From contig JACGXE010000015.1 of the NCBI GenBank assembly GCA_014138095.1, positions 1 through 64,000 on the forward strand: 64,000 nucleotides of DNA, read 5' to 3'. How positions within the stretch are numbered: position 1 is the first letter of the stretch; the number at the start of each line of letters is the position of its first letter. The notes under the pieces were generated by a model that saw only the letters and a list, made by a program, of their open reading frames with translations, was not told the origin of the DNA and did not search any database. Positions 44,563 to 54,346 of the stretch are shown piece after piece. A program made the translations under genes and the position numbers. This DNA comes from Ochrobactrum sp. RH2CCR150. GTDB taxonomy: Bacteria; Pseudomonadota; Alphaproteobacteria; Rhizobiales; Rhizobiaceae.

Positions 44563-45629
44563 TATCCTGCCTTTGCCATTTGCATGAGCGTGACGCGTTG
44601 CTGAAGGCGGCGTTGCGCCTGGTCTACAACCACGGCGATGATGATGACCAGGCCCTTGATGACCATCTGCCAGAAGGACGATACCCCCATCATGACCAAC
44701 CCATCGGAAAGTATTCCAATCACAAACGCGCCAATAATCGTTCCACCGATAGTGCCGCGGCCCCCCGACATGGATGTTCCACCCAAGACGGCTGCCGCAA
44801 TGGCATTGAGTTCGAAGGAGTTGCCCGTCGCCGGGTGCGAAGCCATCAATTCCGACGAAATGATAAGACCGGCAATGGCAGCGCAAAAGCCCGAAAACAT
44901 GTAAACGAACATTTTTACACGGTCGACGCGAATGCCGGACATGCGCGCCGCGCGTTCATTGCCGCCTACCGCGAAAATCTGTCGTCCCAACGGCGTGTAT
45001 CGGGCGACATAGGCCGCACCCAATGCAACGATGATCAAAAGCCAGATGGAAACCGGTAAGCCCAAAATGCTGCCCGCGCCGAGAAAGCCAAAGCCCGTCG
45101 TGCCGAGATCTTCGCGGCCGACCAGATTCGGGAAAGTCTGGCCGTCAGATGACAACAGGGCAAGGCCGCGCGCGACATACAGGGTTCCGAGCGTGGCGAT
45201 GAATGGCGCCACATTGAGCTTTGTGATCAAGAGCCCGTTGACGAAGCCAACCGCGACGCCGACAGCCAGTGTAATGAGAGATATTTCGATCACATTGAAA
45301 TAGACGGTGTAACCGATCCCCAGGTCCACGCCATAGATCAAGAGACCGCCAGCGACCATGCCGCACAGGCCGACAATTGAACCAACAGACAAATCGATGC
45401 CGCCCGTAATGATGACGAAAGTCATGCCCATCGCGAGAAACGCATTCAGCGCAACGTGTTTTGACATCAAAATCAGATTGGCTGCCGAAAGGAAATTCGG
45501 TGCGGCGAATGAGAAAAAGACGAAAACTGCAAAAAGCGCAATGAATGTACGCAGTTTCATCAGCGTGAGCAGGGCAGAGCCGCTGGCAAAGGTTGGGTCA
45601 GTGGCTGCCGTAACTGTCTTGGCTGTCAT
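44562..45629 (-). CDS. Sugar ABC transporter permease of apiose cluster
   Basis: A 355-residue ribose-type permease with about nine hydrophobic spans, TGGIDLSVGSIVGLCG near residue 80 and VLGGTSMSGGRGTIGG near residue 290. It shares a TAATG junction with the dehydrogenase and overlaps the ATPase stop, so all are one operon. Expected cargo: D-apiose or apionate. Confidence 0.88.
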   Translation of the reverse strand: MTAKTVTAATDPTFASGSALLTLMKLRTFIALFAVFVFFSFAAPNFLSAANLILMSKHVALNAFLAMGMTFVIITGGIDLSVGSIVGLCGMVAGGLLIYGVDLGIGYTVYFNVIEISLITLAVGVAVGFVNGLLITKLNVAPFIATLGTLYVARGLALLSSDGQTFPNLVGREDLGTTGFGFLGAGSILGLPVSIWLLIIVALGAAYVARYTPLGRQIFAVGGNERAARMSGIRVDRVKMFVYMFSGFCAAIAGLIISSELMASHPATGNSFELNAIAAAVLGGTSMSGGRGTIGGTIIGAFVIGILSDGLVMMGVSSFWQMVIKGLVIIIAVVVDQAQRRLQQRVTLMQMAKAG

Positions 45630-47197
45630 GACACGATTTCCTTGATTTGCTGGTCCGGGTTGTGGCCATGCCCCTTGGCAGAGGCCGCAATGATTTGGGC
45701 TTCGGTTGCGTGCTCGCGTTCAAAGATAGCAATGAGCTTGCCATTGCTGAGCACGGCGATGCGATCAGACAGCGCCATAACTTCTTCCAGATCTGAGGTT
45801 GAAAAGAGGATAGCCAATCCTTCGCCAGCGAGACGGCGCATCGTGCGAAAGACATCCGCCTTTGCGCCAACATCAATCCCGCGCGATGGTTCGTCCATCA
45901 AAAGAACTTTTGGATTGGTCATCAACGCCTTGCCGATCACGACCTTTTGCTGGTTGCCGCCGGACATCGACGTCACCTCGAAATCGGGGTTCGGGGCTTT
46001 GATGGAGAGATCCTTGATAGCCTCCCTGACGGCTTCCTTTTCTCGCTTCGGTGCGATGTGAAAGACCTTCGCCAGCCGGTCGAGACTGGCCATCGTAAGG
46101 TTGCTGGCAATTGAAAGCACCTGCACCAGCCCCTCGCGCTGACGGTCTTCAGGTATAAGGGCAAGCCCGCGCCTTATGCGGCGTGTCGTGTCGCGTTCGG
46201 TCACTTGCTGACCGTCTATAAAAATCTGGCCTGTCGAATGTCGGTGCTGACCCATGACACATTCGAAGAACTCGGAACGCCCTGCGCCCATAAGACCATA
46301 TATTCCCAGAACTTCTCCAGCGCGCACCGACAATGAGACATCGTCAACGGCAAGGCCGCCAGTTGTACGCGGCAGGGTGATATTTTCAGCGCGGAACCGC
46401 TCACTACCGATTTTATGGGTGACGGACTTGGCAAAGTCCTTGGCATCGGAGCCGATCATCGAGCGCACAATCCATTGCGTGTCGATGTTCTTGACCTCCT
46501 CCTGGCCGGTGATCTTGCCATCGCGCAGCACGGTGATGTAATCGCCAATGCGCATCAGTTCTTCCAGACGATGCGAAATATAGACGATAGCGACGCCCTG
46601 GCTTTTCAGTTCGGCGATGACCTTGAAGAGAATATCAACTTCAGCGGCGGAGAGCGCAGATGTAGGTTCGTCCATGATGACGATACGCGCATCAAGCGAA
46701 ATTGCCTTGGCGATTTCCACCAATTGCTGCTGGCCGATGGGAAGATCGGAAACCAGCATGTTGGCATCAATGCCCGCATTCAGACGTCTGAGATACTCAT
46801 TGGCTTTTAGCACTTGCGCTTTATGGTCAATGCCACGCACTCCGCGCATAATCTCACGGGTAGCAAAGATATTCTCGGCCACGGACATGTTGGCGAACAG
46901 GTTCAACTCTTGAAAAATCATCGCGATGCCACGCTTTTGCGCGTCGGCAGGGCTGTCAAATGTGACCGGTTCTCCATCGAGAATGATCCTGCCCATGGTC
47001 GGGCGCTCGACACCGGCGATGATTTTCATCAACGTGGATTTGCCGGCGCCGTTCTCTCCGACCAGCACATTGACCGAACCCTGTCGCAGTTCAAGATTGG
47101 CGCGCTTGACGGCGACGATACCGGAATAGACTTTCGATACGTCTTCGAGCTTGAGAACGATATCGTCTTCGGGTTGTTGTTCCGTGTCCATGGTCAC
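45626..47197 (-). CDS. Sugar ABC transporter ATP-binding protein of apiose cluster
   Basis: A 523-residue duplicated ATPase: GENGAGKST near residue 45 and MDEPTSAL, then LMGAGRSEFFE, MSGGNQQK and MDEPSRGID. Both ends overlap neighbouring genes by four bases. Related to the ATPase at 33525-35084, as are the flanking DUF2291 and binding-protein genes, so the two transporters look like paralogues. Confidence 0.9.
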   Translation of the reverse strand: MTMDTEQQPEDDIVLKLEDVSKVYSGIVAVKRANLELRQGSVNVLVGENGAGKSTLMKIIAGVERPTMGRIILDGEPVTFDSPADAQKRGIAMIFQELNLFANMSVAENIFATREIMRGVRGIDHKAQVLKANEYLRRLNAGIDANMLVSDLPIGQQQLVEIAKAISLDARIVIMDEPTSALSAAEVDILFKVIAELKSQGVAIVYISHRLEELMRIGDYITVLRDGKITGQEEVKNIDTQWIVRSMIGSDAKDFAKSVTHKIGSERFRAENITLPRTTGGLAVDDVSLSVRAGEVLGIYGLMGAGRSEFFECVMGQHRHSTGQIFIDGQQVTERDTTRRIRRGLALIPEDRQREGLVQVLSIASNLTMASLDRLAKVFHIAPKREKEAVREAIKDLSIKAPNPDFEVTSMSGGNQQKVVIGKALMTNPKVLLMDEPSRGIDVGAKADVFRTMRRLAGEGLAILFSTSDLEEVMALSDRIAVLSNGKLIAIFEREHATEAQIIAASAKGHGHNPDQQIKEIVS

Positions 47198-47838
47198 TTC
47201 TCCAGTGTTATGGATACGGGAGTGAAAAGTGGTAGTTGACCCTTGGCGGGCATGGCGAAGGCTCCACCGGCCTTGACTTTCATGCCGACCAGAGTGTCAC
47301 GCGGCAGCTTTGACAAAACTTCATCATTGATACGCGTGTTGAACGACTTGCCAAACTGGGCCCATTCGATCTGGTTGCGGAACTCGCTGAAGTTCACAAA
47401 GCTCAAGCTGTCACGGATTGCGGTGCCACGAATAGTCGGCCCAATCTGGACGCGGGCATCCGCCTTGCCGTCACCATTGCTGTCGAGGTCTATATAAGCG
47501 GCACGCGACTTGATTTCGGCGTCAACAACCACGCCTTCCAGCTTGGTTGCAAATGTCCAGGGCGCGTTGCCCTGCTTTTCACGGTGGCCAAATTTGCTTC
47601 CTGCCGCGTCGATGTCACTGCTGGCCGCCGTCATGACGTCATCGAGGGTCACCGTCTTTTCCGCGAAGAACGGTTTAACCTTGGAATCCCAGATATCGGC
47701 AACAGAACGATCCGGATTGAAATTGTCACCGCGCGCGGCTGCGGCTTCCTCAGCTGTTGGCGTCTTGATGATCTTACAGCCCGAAAGCGCAACACCACAG
47801 GCCAGCACAACAATGGACGCTGACTTCAGCACTGACAT
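47194..47838 (-). CDS. DUF2291 lipoprotein of apiose ABC transporter
   Basis: A 214-residue protein with a lipoprotein signal (VLACGVALSGCKI, lipid-bearing Cys at 20). The C-terminal part resembles the DUF2291 protein at 32875-33528, except that protein keeps a membrane anchor instead of a lipobox. Function unknown; it may assist binding protein or permease at the membrane. Overlaps the ATPase gene. Confidence 0.85.
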   Translation of the reverse strand: MSVLKSASIVVLACGVALSGCKIIKTPTAEEAAAARGDNFNPDRSVADIWDSKVKPFFAEKTVTLDDVMTAASSDIDAAGSKFGHREKQGNAPWTFATKLEGVVVDAEIKSRAAYIDLDSNGDGKADARVQIGPTIRGTAIRDSLSFVNFSEFRNQIEWAQFGKSFNTRINDEVLSKLPRDTLVGMKVKAGGAFAMPAKGQLPLFTPVSITLEK

Positions 47839-47864
47839 AAAGATATCCTCGGTATAGGGAATAT

Positions 47865-47888
47865 GCCGGGAGCGTTTCAGCTCCCGGC
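47865..47888 (-). terminator. Intercistronic hairpin after binding-protein gene
   Basis: GCCGGGAGC and GCTCCCGGC are perfect 9-base arms with a 6-base loop, in the gap between the binding-protein and DUF2291 genes. No T-run on the minus strand, so likely partial termination or mRNA protection. Confidence 0.55.
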
Positions 47889-47904
47889 TCTCGGTTCCTT
47901 TGGC

Positions 47905-48879
<975 letters not shown>

Positions 48880-48907
48880 TCAGCCCTGTTCCCAGCAAGG
48901 CAGTGAA

Positions 48908-48928
48908 GGGAGGGCGCTTGACCCTCCC
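48908..48928 (-). terminator. Hairpin between oxidoisomerase and binding-protein genes
   Basis: GGGAGGG and CCCTCCC arms with a 7-base loop, just after the oxidoisomerase stop. No T-run, so read-through into the transporter genes is expected. Confidence 0.5.
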
Positions 48929-48938
48929 GTTTTGATTG

Positions 48939-49766
48939 TCAGGTGATACGGCGAATGCTTTCGGCAATCTCCTGTGGTTCAAAGACGTTTTTCCAGTCGT
49001 CGCGCATCAGCGCAGGAATGCCAAACTCGATGGCCTTGTTGCAGGCATCCGAAAATACGCCGTCGACTTCCTTGAAAATGACCGCGCCCAGAACGTTCAT
49101 ATGACCGAGCAGGAAATCGCGAGCCGCTTCTTCTGGAACACCGCGTCGCACGCATTCATCCATTGCCTGGCGCATGATGACGAGCAGCGATGCACAGACC
49201 GTTTCCGAAAGACCTGGCTCCAGCATGGCCATCTGTTCGACAGTGACGCGATGCGAGCGCATGACGGGAGCCCATATGACCTTGGCGATTTCCTCGCCCA
49301 GCGCATAATCCTTTTCCGGCCCCTGCATGAGTGCCGAAACAATGTGTTGCTTGGCGAACAGACCCCCGAAATGGTCCTTCTTTGCCTGCATATCCGTTTC
49401 GTCGTTGAAAATCGGTGGATGACAAGGATGGGTGACGAAATAGGTCAGATCAGCGCGTTCGGGCAGATGACCTGCGAAAGGGGCAGCCGCATCAAGCGCA
49501 ATCACCATCGTGCCGGGCTTCAGTCTGTCGATAATGCTCGCAGCCACCTTGCCGATGAGCGTATCTGGCACGGCGAGAATAACGACATCGACGTCCGTAA
49601 GGCCCTGATCGGCATCAACCGTGTCGATGCCCAGATCGTTCTTCAGGCGCGCCTTGCCAGCATCGCTGACTTCGATGTGGTGGACGTCGAAGCGTGAGCC
49701 CTTCAAGTTCTTGGCCAGACGGTAGCCCATCTTGCCGCCTGCGCCGAACAAAGCGATTGCTGTCAT
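48939..49766 (-). CDS. apnO: D-apionate oxidoisomerase (ApnO-like dehydrogenase)
   Basis: A 275-residue NAD(P)-binding protein with GAGGKMG at residues 8-14 and a 6-phosphogluconate-dehydrogenase-like C-terminal domain (HPCHPPIF, then GPEKDYALG). This family member oxidises and rearranges D-apionate to 3-oxo-isoapionate in apiose users. First gene of the operon running to apnL. GGAAGGAAAA lies before the ATG. A candidate GntR operator sits at 49802-49830 upstream. Confidence 0.75.
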   Translation of the reverse strand: MTAIALFGAGGKMGYRLAKNLKGSRFDVHHIEVSDAGKARLKNDLGIDTVDADQGLTDVDVVILAVPDTLIGKVAASIIDRLKPGTMVIALDAAAPFAGHLPERADLTYFVTHPCHPPIFNDETDMQAKKDHFGGLFAKQHIVSALMQGPEKDYALGEEIAKVIWAPVMRSHRVTVEQMAMLEPGLSETVCASLLVIMRQAMDECVRRGVPEEAARDFLLGHMNVLGAVIFKEVDGVFSDACNKAIEFGIPALMRDDWKNVFEPQEIAESIRRIT

Positions 49767-49801
49767 GATTGAATTTTCCTTCCCGTATCTTTGGTAGCTT
49801 A

Positions 49802-49830
49802 ACTGGTATGACCAGTCAATGAGTATTCCA
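49802..49830. promoter_or_regulatory. Candidate GntR operator before apnO operon
   Basis: ACTGGTATGACCAGT (49802-49816, 6-base arms) followed by CAATGAGTATTCCA. ACTGGTAT and AATGAGTATTCCA (49818-49830) both recur, joined together, at 52497-52517 before the RuBisCO-like gene. A GntR/FCD regulator is encoded at 52628. Confidence 0.7.
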
Positions 49831-49833
49831 GAT

Positions 49834-51177
49834 TCAATTGGATAGGCCGTCGCGTATCTGGCTGAAGTAATTATCAGCGCCGACCTGCCCGCCTTTCAGT
49901 GCGATTTGAAGTTCGTTGGTCGTATCATCGCGGCTATGGGCCGTGCAGAGCGGCGAGCCGGGTGTCTGCGGTAGCGGCAGCAGAGTGGTCAGCGCGTCGA
50001 CATTCAGCTCGCGCAGGGCATGGCTGGACGTATCGCCACCAGCAATGACGGCACGTGAAAGATTTTCGCGCTCCACCAGACTGCGCAGGATCGAGCCCAG
50101 AATGCGCGCTAGTCGATGGCGGCTACCGGGAATGCGGTCGATTTCACGGCCACGATCGGCAGATGGACCAAGGGCTGTATTGAGGATGACACTTCTGCCA
50201 TCCTGCAAAGTTCTTTGTGCAAGCGTAATGGCTTCTTCAATCGACTGCGCAGCATTCTCACCCAGAAGGTCCAATGGATTGAGATCGATGCTGATAAACC
50301 CGGCTGCGGTTGCGCTGCGGATCTGCCGTTCGGTTGTCGGCGAAACGCTGCCTGACACCACCGCGATACGATCGACTTTGCCAGGTAGCGGGAAGTCTCT
50401 CCGAGCGCCGATCAGCCCAGCCTCTCGCCATGCAGAAATCAGCGCATATTCGATGCCCGAAGAACCGGCGACAAACCAGCCCTCTGTCGCGCGCAAGCGC
50501 CAAATTTGCTCTCCGGCGCGCAGCTGGGTTTCTGTGCTATCGACATCGAAGAGCACCATGCCGTCCGCCGTCTGGGCGATCTTGTCGACATGCGTATCAG
50601 CGTCAGCTGAGGTCAGGGTTGGACTGTCGATCAGTTCGGCTTTCAACGCCGTTTGTTGGGCCAGATGCAGACGCAGATCGGCTTCATGCATTGGCGTCAC
50701 AGGATGGCGGCTCATCACGGGATGACGGTCTATGCGGTAGGTCTCGCCTTGATATGCAGCAAAAAGATTGCCGAAGGACGTGTAGCGTTTGAGTTGCGGC
50801 GCGCCGACCACCAGCGGAACATAGGCCTGCTCGAAGACATGTTTGCCGATTTCGATCGCTTTGCCGATATTGCCGACATGCGGAGCGGAATCGAATGTGG
50901 AACAGACCTTATAGTGACAAATTGCAGCATTGAGGGCGCGCAGCCATGCGAAAGCTGGCGTGAGATGATTGTCCATCCAGCCCGGAGTTTCGCTGCGGCT
51001 GGTGCCTGCAAGACCGATAGCTCTGCAATGGGCAAATCGCGCCAATAGCGCATCATCCGGCGTGTTTAGGAACAAGACGGTGTCTACGCCGTTCGAACTC
51101 AAGGCTTCCATGACATCCGTGGAGCCAGTCAGATCATCCCCATAGTAGGAGAGCAGCGGAGGGTTGGGGCCTCTCAT
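49834..51177 (-). CDS. oiaK: DUF1537 four-carbon acid sugar kinase, likely 3-oxo-isoapionate kinase
   Basis: A 447-residue DUF1537 kinase with N-terminal YYGDDLTGSTD, mid VVGAPQLKRYTSFG and C-terminal VIAGGDTSSHAL. I chose the Met at 51177, which overlaps the RuBisCO-like stop in TAATG; a longer frame runs back into that gene. DUF1537 kinases act on four-carbon and related acids. With ApnO and a RuBisCO-like protein the expected substrate is 3-oxo-isoapionate. Confidence 0.78.
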   Translation of the reverse strand: MRGPNPPLLSYYGDDLTGSTDVMEALSSNGVDTVLFLNTPDDALLARFAHCRAIGLAGTSRSETPGWMDNHLTPAFAWLRALNAAICHYKVCSTFDSAPHVGNIGKAIEIGKHVFEQAYVPLVVGAPQLKRYTSFGNLFAAYQGETYRIDRHPVMSRHPVTPMHEADLRLHLAQQTALKAELIDSPTLTSADADTHVDKIAQTADGMVLFDVDSTETQLRAGEQIWRLRATEGWFVAGSSGIEYALISAWREAGLIGARRDFPLPGKVDRIAVVSGSVSPTTERQIRSATAAGFISIDLNPLDLLGENAAQSIEEAITLAQRTLQDGRSVILNTALGPSADRGREIDRIPGSRHRLARILGSILRSLVERENLSRAVIAGGDTSSHALRELNVDALTTLLPLPQTPGSPLCTAHSRDDTTNELQIALKGGQVGADNYFSQIRDGLSN

Positions 51178-52433
51178 TATTCGCCTCCGTTGCCAAATTT
51201 GGCCAGCGAGGCGGCAAGTTCGGGATGGTCTTTTGCGTAAGTCTCGAGCGGGATGTCTGTGACTGCTGCCTCCCACGCCTGTTGAACTGCGCGAACGCCA
51301 GCAGCCGGTCCGCCCGGATGACTAGCAATGCCGCCGCCGCACAGATAGAGGAGATCTGTGGTGCGACCTGTACGCGCGTAGGTGTCAGGTGCCTGGCCAC
51401 CCCATTGACCGGAACCGGCAACCGGCAGCGGGCAATCGGATGGATCGAAAAGTGGTGTGCTGATGGCCTTGAAGGAAGACACGAAACTCTCGTCCGGCTC
51501 CCAATATTTCACCCGGATGCCGTTGATCTGGAACTGGTCAACGCCAAGCAAGCGCCAGAATTGCTGATAGACGCGAAAATCCATCCCAGCGCCCGGATTG
51601 CGGGTCAGAACGTCCCAGCCGTTGCGATGCGCATGCAGGACAAGGCCCGAGCGTTTTCGCAGAAAACTCATCCCACCAAAGCCGATGGAGTTGATGTTGA
51701 CAACCGCGCAGTTACCGCCTGCTTCGAGAACAATGTCATGATTGCGCATCATCTCGTCAGGATCTGCGTGCGAAATGCCGAACGCGTACATCACCTTCTT
51801 GCCGGTCTTTTGCTCGTGGTCGAGAATACGCGGCATGATCGCCGCTACGCGCTCTTTCAACGGCGAGTAAGCCGGGCTCATCAGCTTTTCGTCGTCTTTG
51901 ATGAAGTCCACGCCGGACGCAATTAATTCACCTACCAACTGCGCAGTTTCATGAGGGCGAAGGCCAAGTGCGGGCTTCACGATGGTGCCAATGATCGGGC
52001 GCTTTTCTACGCCAGTGAGCCTGCGGCTGCCTTCGATCCCGAATTGCGGGCCGGGATGGGCATCGCGAAACGCCGACGGCAGTTTCATATCGACGACGCG
52101 AATACCGGTCATGCCCTTGATCGAATAAACACCGCCAATAGCGATCGTCATGAGCGCAGCGAGGTCGGTACCAATTGCATCGAGCGGAAAAGCGATGTCC
52201 ACTTCGGCGCGCTTGATCGGACCATGACCGTCTTCCAGTTCCGGCCAAGCCGGAACGCGCGCATCGTTCAGAGGGCGGATATCGAGCACTCTGGCGGCGA
52301 CGCGTGCCTTCAATTCCTCCGTTTCGCCCGGAACTGCAACAAAGGTGCCGGTGGATTGGTCGCTGGCGATCTTGGCTGCCATCTTCTCGATGCTGCCGGT
52401 GGTCTCAATGCGATAGGTCAAACAGATATTCAT
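51177..52433 (-). CDS. RuBisCO-like protein (form IV), likely acts on 3-oxo-isoapionate 4-phosphate
   Basis: A 418-residue RuBisCO-fold protein. It keeps IVKPALGL (K153), the carbamylated-Lys/metal motif DFIKDDE (K179, D181, E182), HAHRNGWDV and GGGIASHPGG. It is shorter than true RuBisCO and no small-subunit gene is present, so it is not for CO2 fixation. In apionate pathways such proteins either split the phosphate into 3-phosphoglycerate and glycolate (OiaX) or decarboxylate it to a tetrulose phosphate. I cannot tell which. The Met at 52433 fits the family's N-terminus, though no clear ribosome site precedes it. Confidence 0.82.
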   Translation of the reverse strand: MNICLTYRIETTGSIEKMAAKIASDQSTGTFVAVPGETEELKARVAARVLDIRPLNDARVPAWPELEDGHGPIKRAEVDIAFPLDAIGTDLAALMTIAIGGVYSIKGMTGIRVVDMKLPSAFRDAHPGPQFGIEGSRRLTGVEKRPIIGTIVKPALGLRPHETAQLVGELIASGVDFIKDDEKLMSPAYSPLKERVAAIMPRILDHEQKTGKKVMYAFGISHADPDEMMRNHDIVLEAGGNCAVVNINSIGFGGMSFLRKRSGLVLHAHRNGWDVLTRNPGAGMDFRVYQQFWRLLGVDQFQINGIRVKYWEPDESFVSSFKAISTPLFDPSDCPLPVAGSGQWGGQAPDTYARTGRTTDLLYLCGGGIASHPGGPAAGVRAVQQAWEAAVTDIPLETYAKDHPELAASLAKFGNGGE

Positions 52434-52496
52434 CGGAATTGCCGTTGCTCGCTGCTTTAGTCGCGCTAACGAAAAGCGCATGGCGTTCGAATGCAA

Positions 52497-52517
52497 ACTG
52501 GTATAATGAGTATTCCA
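52497..52517. promoter_or_regulatory. Candidate GntR operator before RuBisCO-like operon
   Basis: ACTGGTATAATGAGTATTCCA. TGGTAT and ATTCCA are near-complementary arms. On the minus strand a TTGCAG...TATACC pair with 16-base spacing overlaps it, so a bound repressor could cover the promoter. See 49802-49830 for the second copy. Confidence 0.68.
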
Positions 52518-52627
52518 ATATCTGCAAGAGGAAAATTGTTAGCCCGTGCATGAGGGCACGGGTAATGTCTTTCATCTGAGCATTCGAAGATGCATAAGAG
52601 AGCAAAGCTCATGATTAGTGAGATGCC

Positions 52628-53332
52628 ATGACCCAGCCAATCGAACCTATCGTTCGCCGCAAACTGTCAGACGAAGTGTTTGACCGGCTCGAAACCATGA
52701 TTACGTCCGGCGAATTGCTCCCTGGCGATGAGATGCCGTCCGAACGCGTCCTTATGGAACGGTTTGGTGTCGGCCGCCCTGCAATCCGTGAGGCGATGCA
52801 GTCACTTGCCAAAATGGGGTTGGTCAGTATTTCGCATGGAGAACGCGCCAAAGTTCTCAAGCTCACAGCGAGGTCGATATTTCAGCAGGTTGATCCGACA
52901 GCGAAGATCATGCTTGCGCAATCGATGGATACGCTCGAGCACCTGAAGAGTGCGCGCATCTTTTTCGAGCGCGGCATTGCACGCGAGGCGGCGCAGAAGG
53001 TGACTGCACGCGATATTTCGGAACTGCGCGAAATTATCGAACGGCAGCGGCAATCTCTGGGCGACGCCGATGCATTCATCGCTGCGGATATGGACTTCCA
53101 CATTCGCATTGCGAAGATTCTGGATAATCCGATCTTTATAGCGGTCAGCGAAGCTATGTTGGCGTGGCTGAAGGAATACCACACGCATATGCTGATCTGG
53201 ACCGGCAAGGAAAAATATACGCTCGTTGAACACACCGAAATTCTCGACCGCTTAGCTGAAAACGACGCCGAAGGCGCCGAAGCGGCCATGCTTGCACATC
53301 TCAAACGGTCGCGGGATCTATATGTTAAATGA
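52628..53332 (+). CDS. GntR-family regulator with FCD domain
   Basis: A 234-residue FadR/NanR-type regulator. N-terminal winged helix (KLSDEVFDRLETMITSGELL, PSERVLMERFGVGRPAIREA), then an FCD ligand domain with its Asp/His metal pattern (AADMDFHIRIAK and the later EHTEIL). It diverges from the RuBisCO-like/kinase operon. It is the obvious controller of both apionate operons through the two matching sites at 49802 and 52497. Confidence 0.88.
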   Translation: MTQPIEPIVRRKLSDEVFDRLETMITSGELLPGDEMPSERVLMERFGVGRPAIREAMQSLAKMGLVSISHGERAKVLKLTARSIFQQVDPTAKIMLAQSMDTLEHLKSARIFFERGIAREAAQKVTARDISELREIIERQRQSLGDADAFIAADMDFHIRIAKILDNPIFIAVSEAMLAWLKEYHTHMLIWTGKEKYTLVEHTEILDRLAENDAEGAEAAMLAHLKRSRDLYVK

Positions 53333-53429
53333 TGCCGTGTGTGAAAACGTAGCTATCATGACGATATTGATTGTCGGATAGGCAATTGCTGACCACAATA
53401 GCGGTTCCATAATTACAATCTATGGGCAG

Positions 53430-53454
53430 TTCTCCGAGACTGTATCTCGGAGAA
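53430..53454. terminator. Perfect hairpin between convergent genes
   Basis: TTCTCCGAGA, loop CTGTA, TCTCGGAGAA: 10-base perfect arms, then TCAGAATTTT. It lies between the GntR regulator and the SDR operon and probably serves as a shared stop. The remaining bases of this 217-base gap show nothing else. Confidence 0.65.
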
Positions 53455-53549
53455 TCAGAATTTTCAGGCTCTCACTTCTAATTGGGCGAAGCCAACGTCA
53501 TCGTTATGGTGCGATGCAACCCTGAGTAGGTATGGCGACGTCTGCCTTA

Positions 53550-54332
53550 TCAGATCATTGAACGGCTTAGGCCGCCATCAATCGGCAGCGCCACGCCATT
53601 GATGTAGCTTGCTGCCTTGCTGGCAAGGAACGCTACAACTTCGCCGAACTCTTCCGGTGTACCGTAGCGTCCGATTGGAATTTCGCTCTGGCTCTCGGTT
53701 GCGATGACGACTGGATCGACGCCGCGCTCAGCTGCATCCAGCGCGTCCAGACGCGTGGTGCGCTCGGTGGCAAACCGGCCGGGCATTACGACATTGACGG
53801 TCACGCCATCTCCAGCGACTTCGCTTGCAAGCGTTTTGCCCCATCCTGCGAGGGCCGATCTCAAGGCATTGGAAGCTGCGAGATTGGGAATGGGTTCGCG
53901 AATGCTGGTGGAGGATACCGCAATGATCCGACCGAAATTGCGCTCACGCATTCCGGGAAGATAGTGAGCGGCCACTTCAATCTGACTGAGGAACATGCTT
54001 CTGATCTGTGTGTTCCAGTAGGCTTCGTCATATTGAGAAGCGGAAACCGGAGCAGGGCCACCGCCATTGAGAAGCAGGATATCGATGCTGCCGACGGCTT
54101 TGTCGACATTTTCCATCATTCTGGAAACACTGGCAGGATCAGTCAAGTCGCAGGCGAATGACATCACCGAACCCGCATAAGTGCCAAGGCGCTCTTCTGC
54201 TGCGCGCATCGCAACTTTGTCTCTGCCGACGAGCGCGATGTTTACGCCCTGCTTTGCCAAAGCTTCGGCAACACCTAATCCAAGCCCCTTGCTTCCACCC
54301 AAAAGAAGTGCTGTCTGCTTTTTGTCATTCAT
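53550..54332 (-). CDS. Short-chain dehydrogenase/reductase
   Basis: A 260-residue SDR: GGSKGLGLG cofactor loop near residue 15, LLLNGGG around 85, catalytic Ser in AVSSTSIREP, then SNALRSALAGWGK in place of the usual YxxxK region, and C-terminal YINGVALPIDGG. The catalytic Tyr is not in its usual place (SNALR), so activity may be altered or the class may be divergent. Start at 54332; a TTG 18 bases upstream is possible. Last gene of the aminotransferase operon. Confidence 0.85.
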   Translation of the reverse strand: MNDKKQTALLLGGSKGLGLGVAEALAKQGVNIALVGRDKVAMRAAEERLGTYAGSVMSFACDLTDPASVSRMMENVDKAVGSIDILLLNGGGPAPVSASQYDEAYWNTQIRSMFLSQIEVAAHYLPGMRERNFGRIIAVSSTSIREPIPNLAASNALRSALAGWGKTLASEVAGDGVTVNVVMPGRFATERTTRLDALDAAERGVDPVVIATESQSEIPIGRYGTPEEFGEVVAFLASKAASYINGVALPIDGGLSRSMI

Positions 54333-54346
54333 TGTGAAATTCCAAC

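Noticed and set aside
51177..52433. True CO2-fixing RuBisCO large subunit
   Set aside because: Shorter than true large subunits, no small-subunit or phosphoribulokinase gene, and the neighbours are apionate genes.
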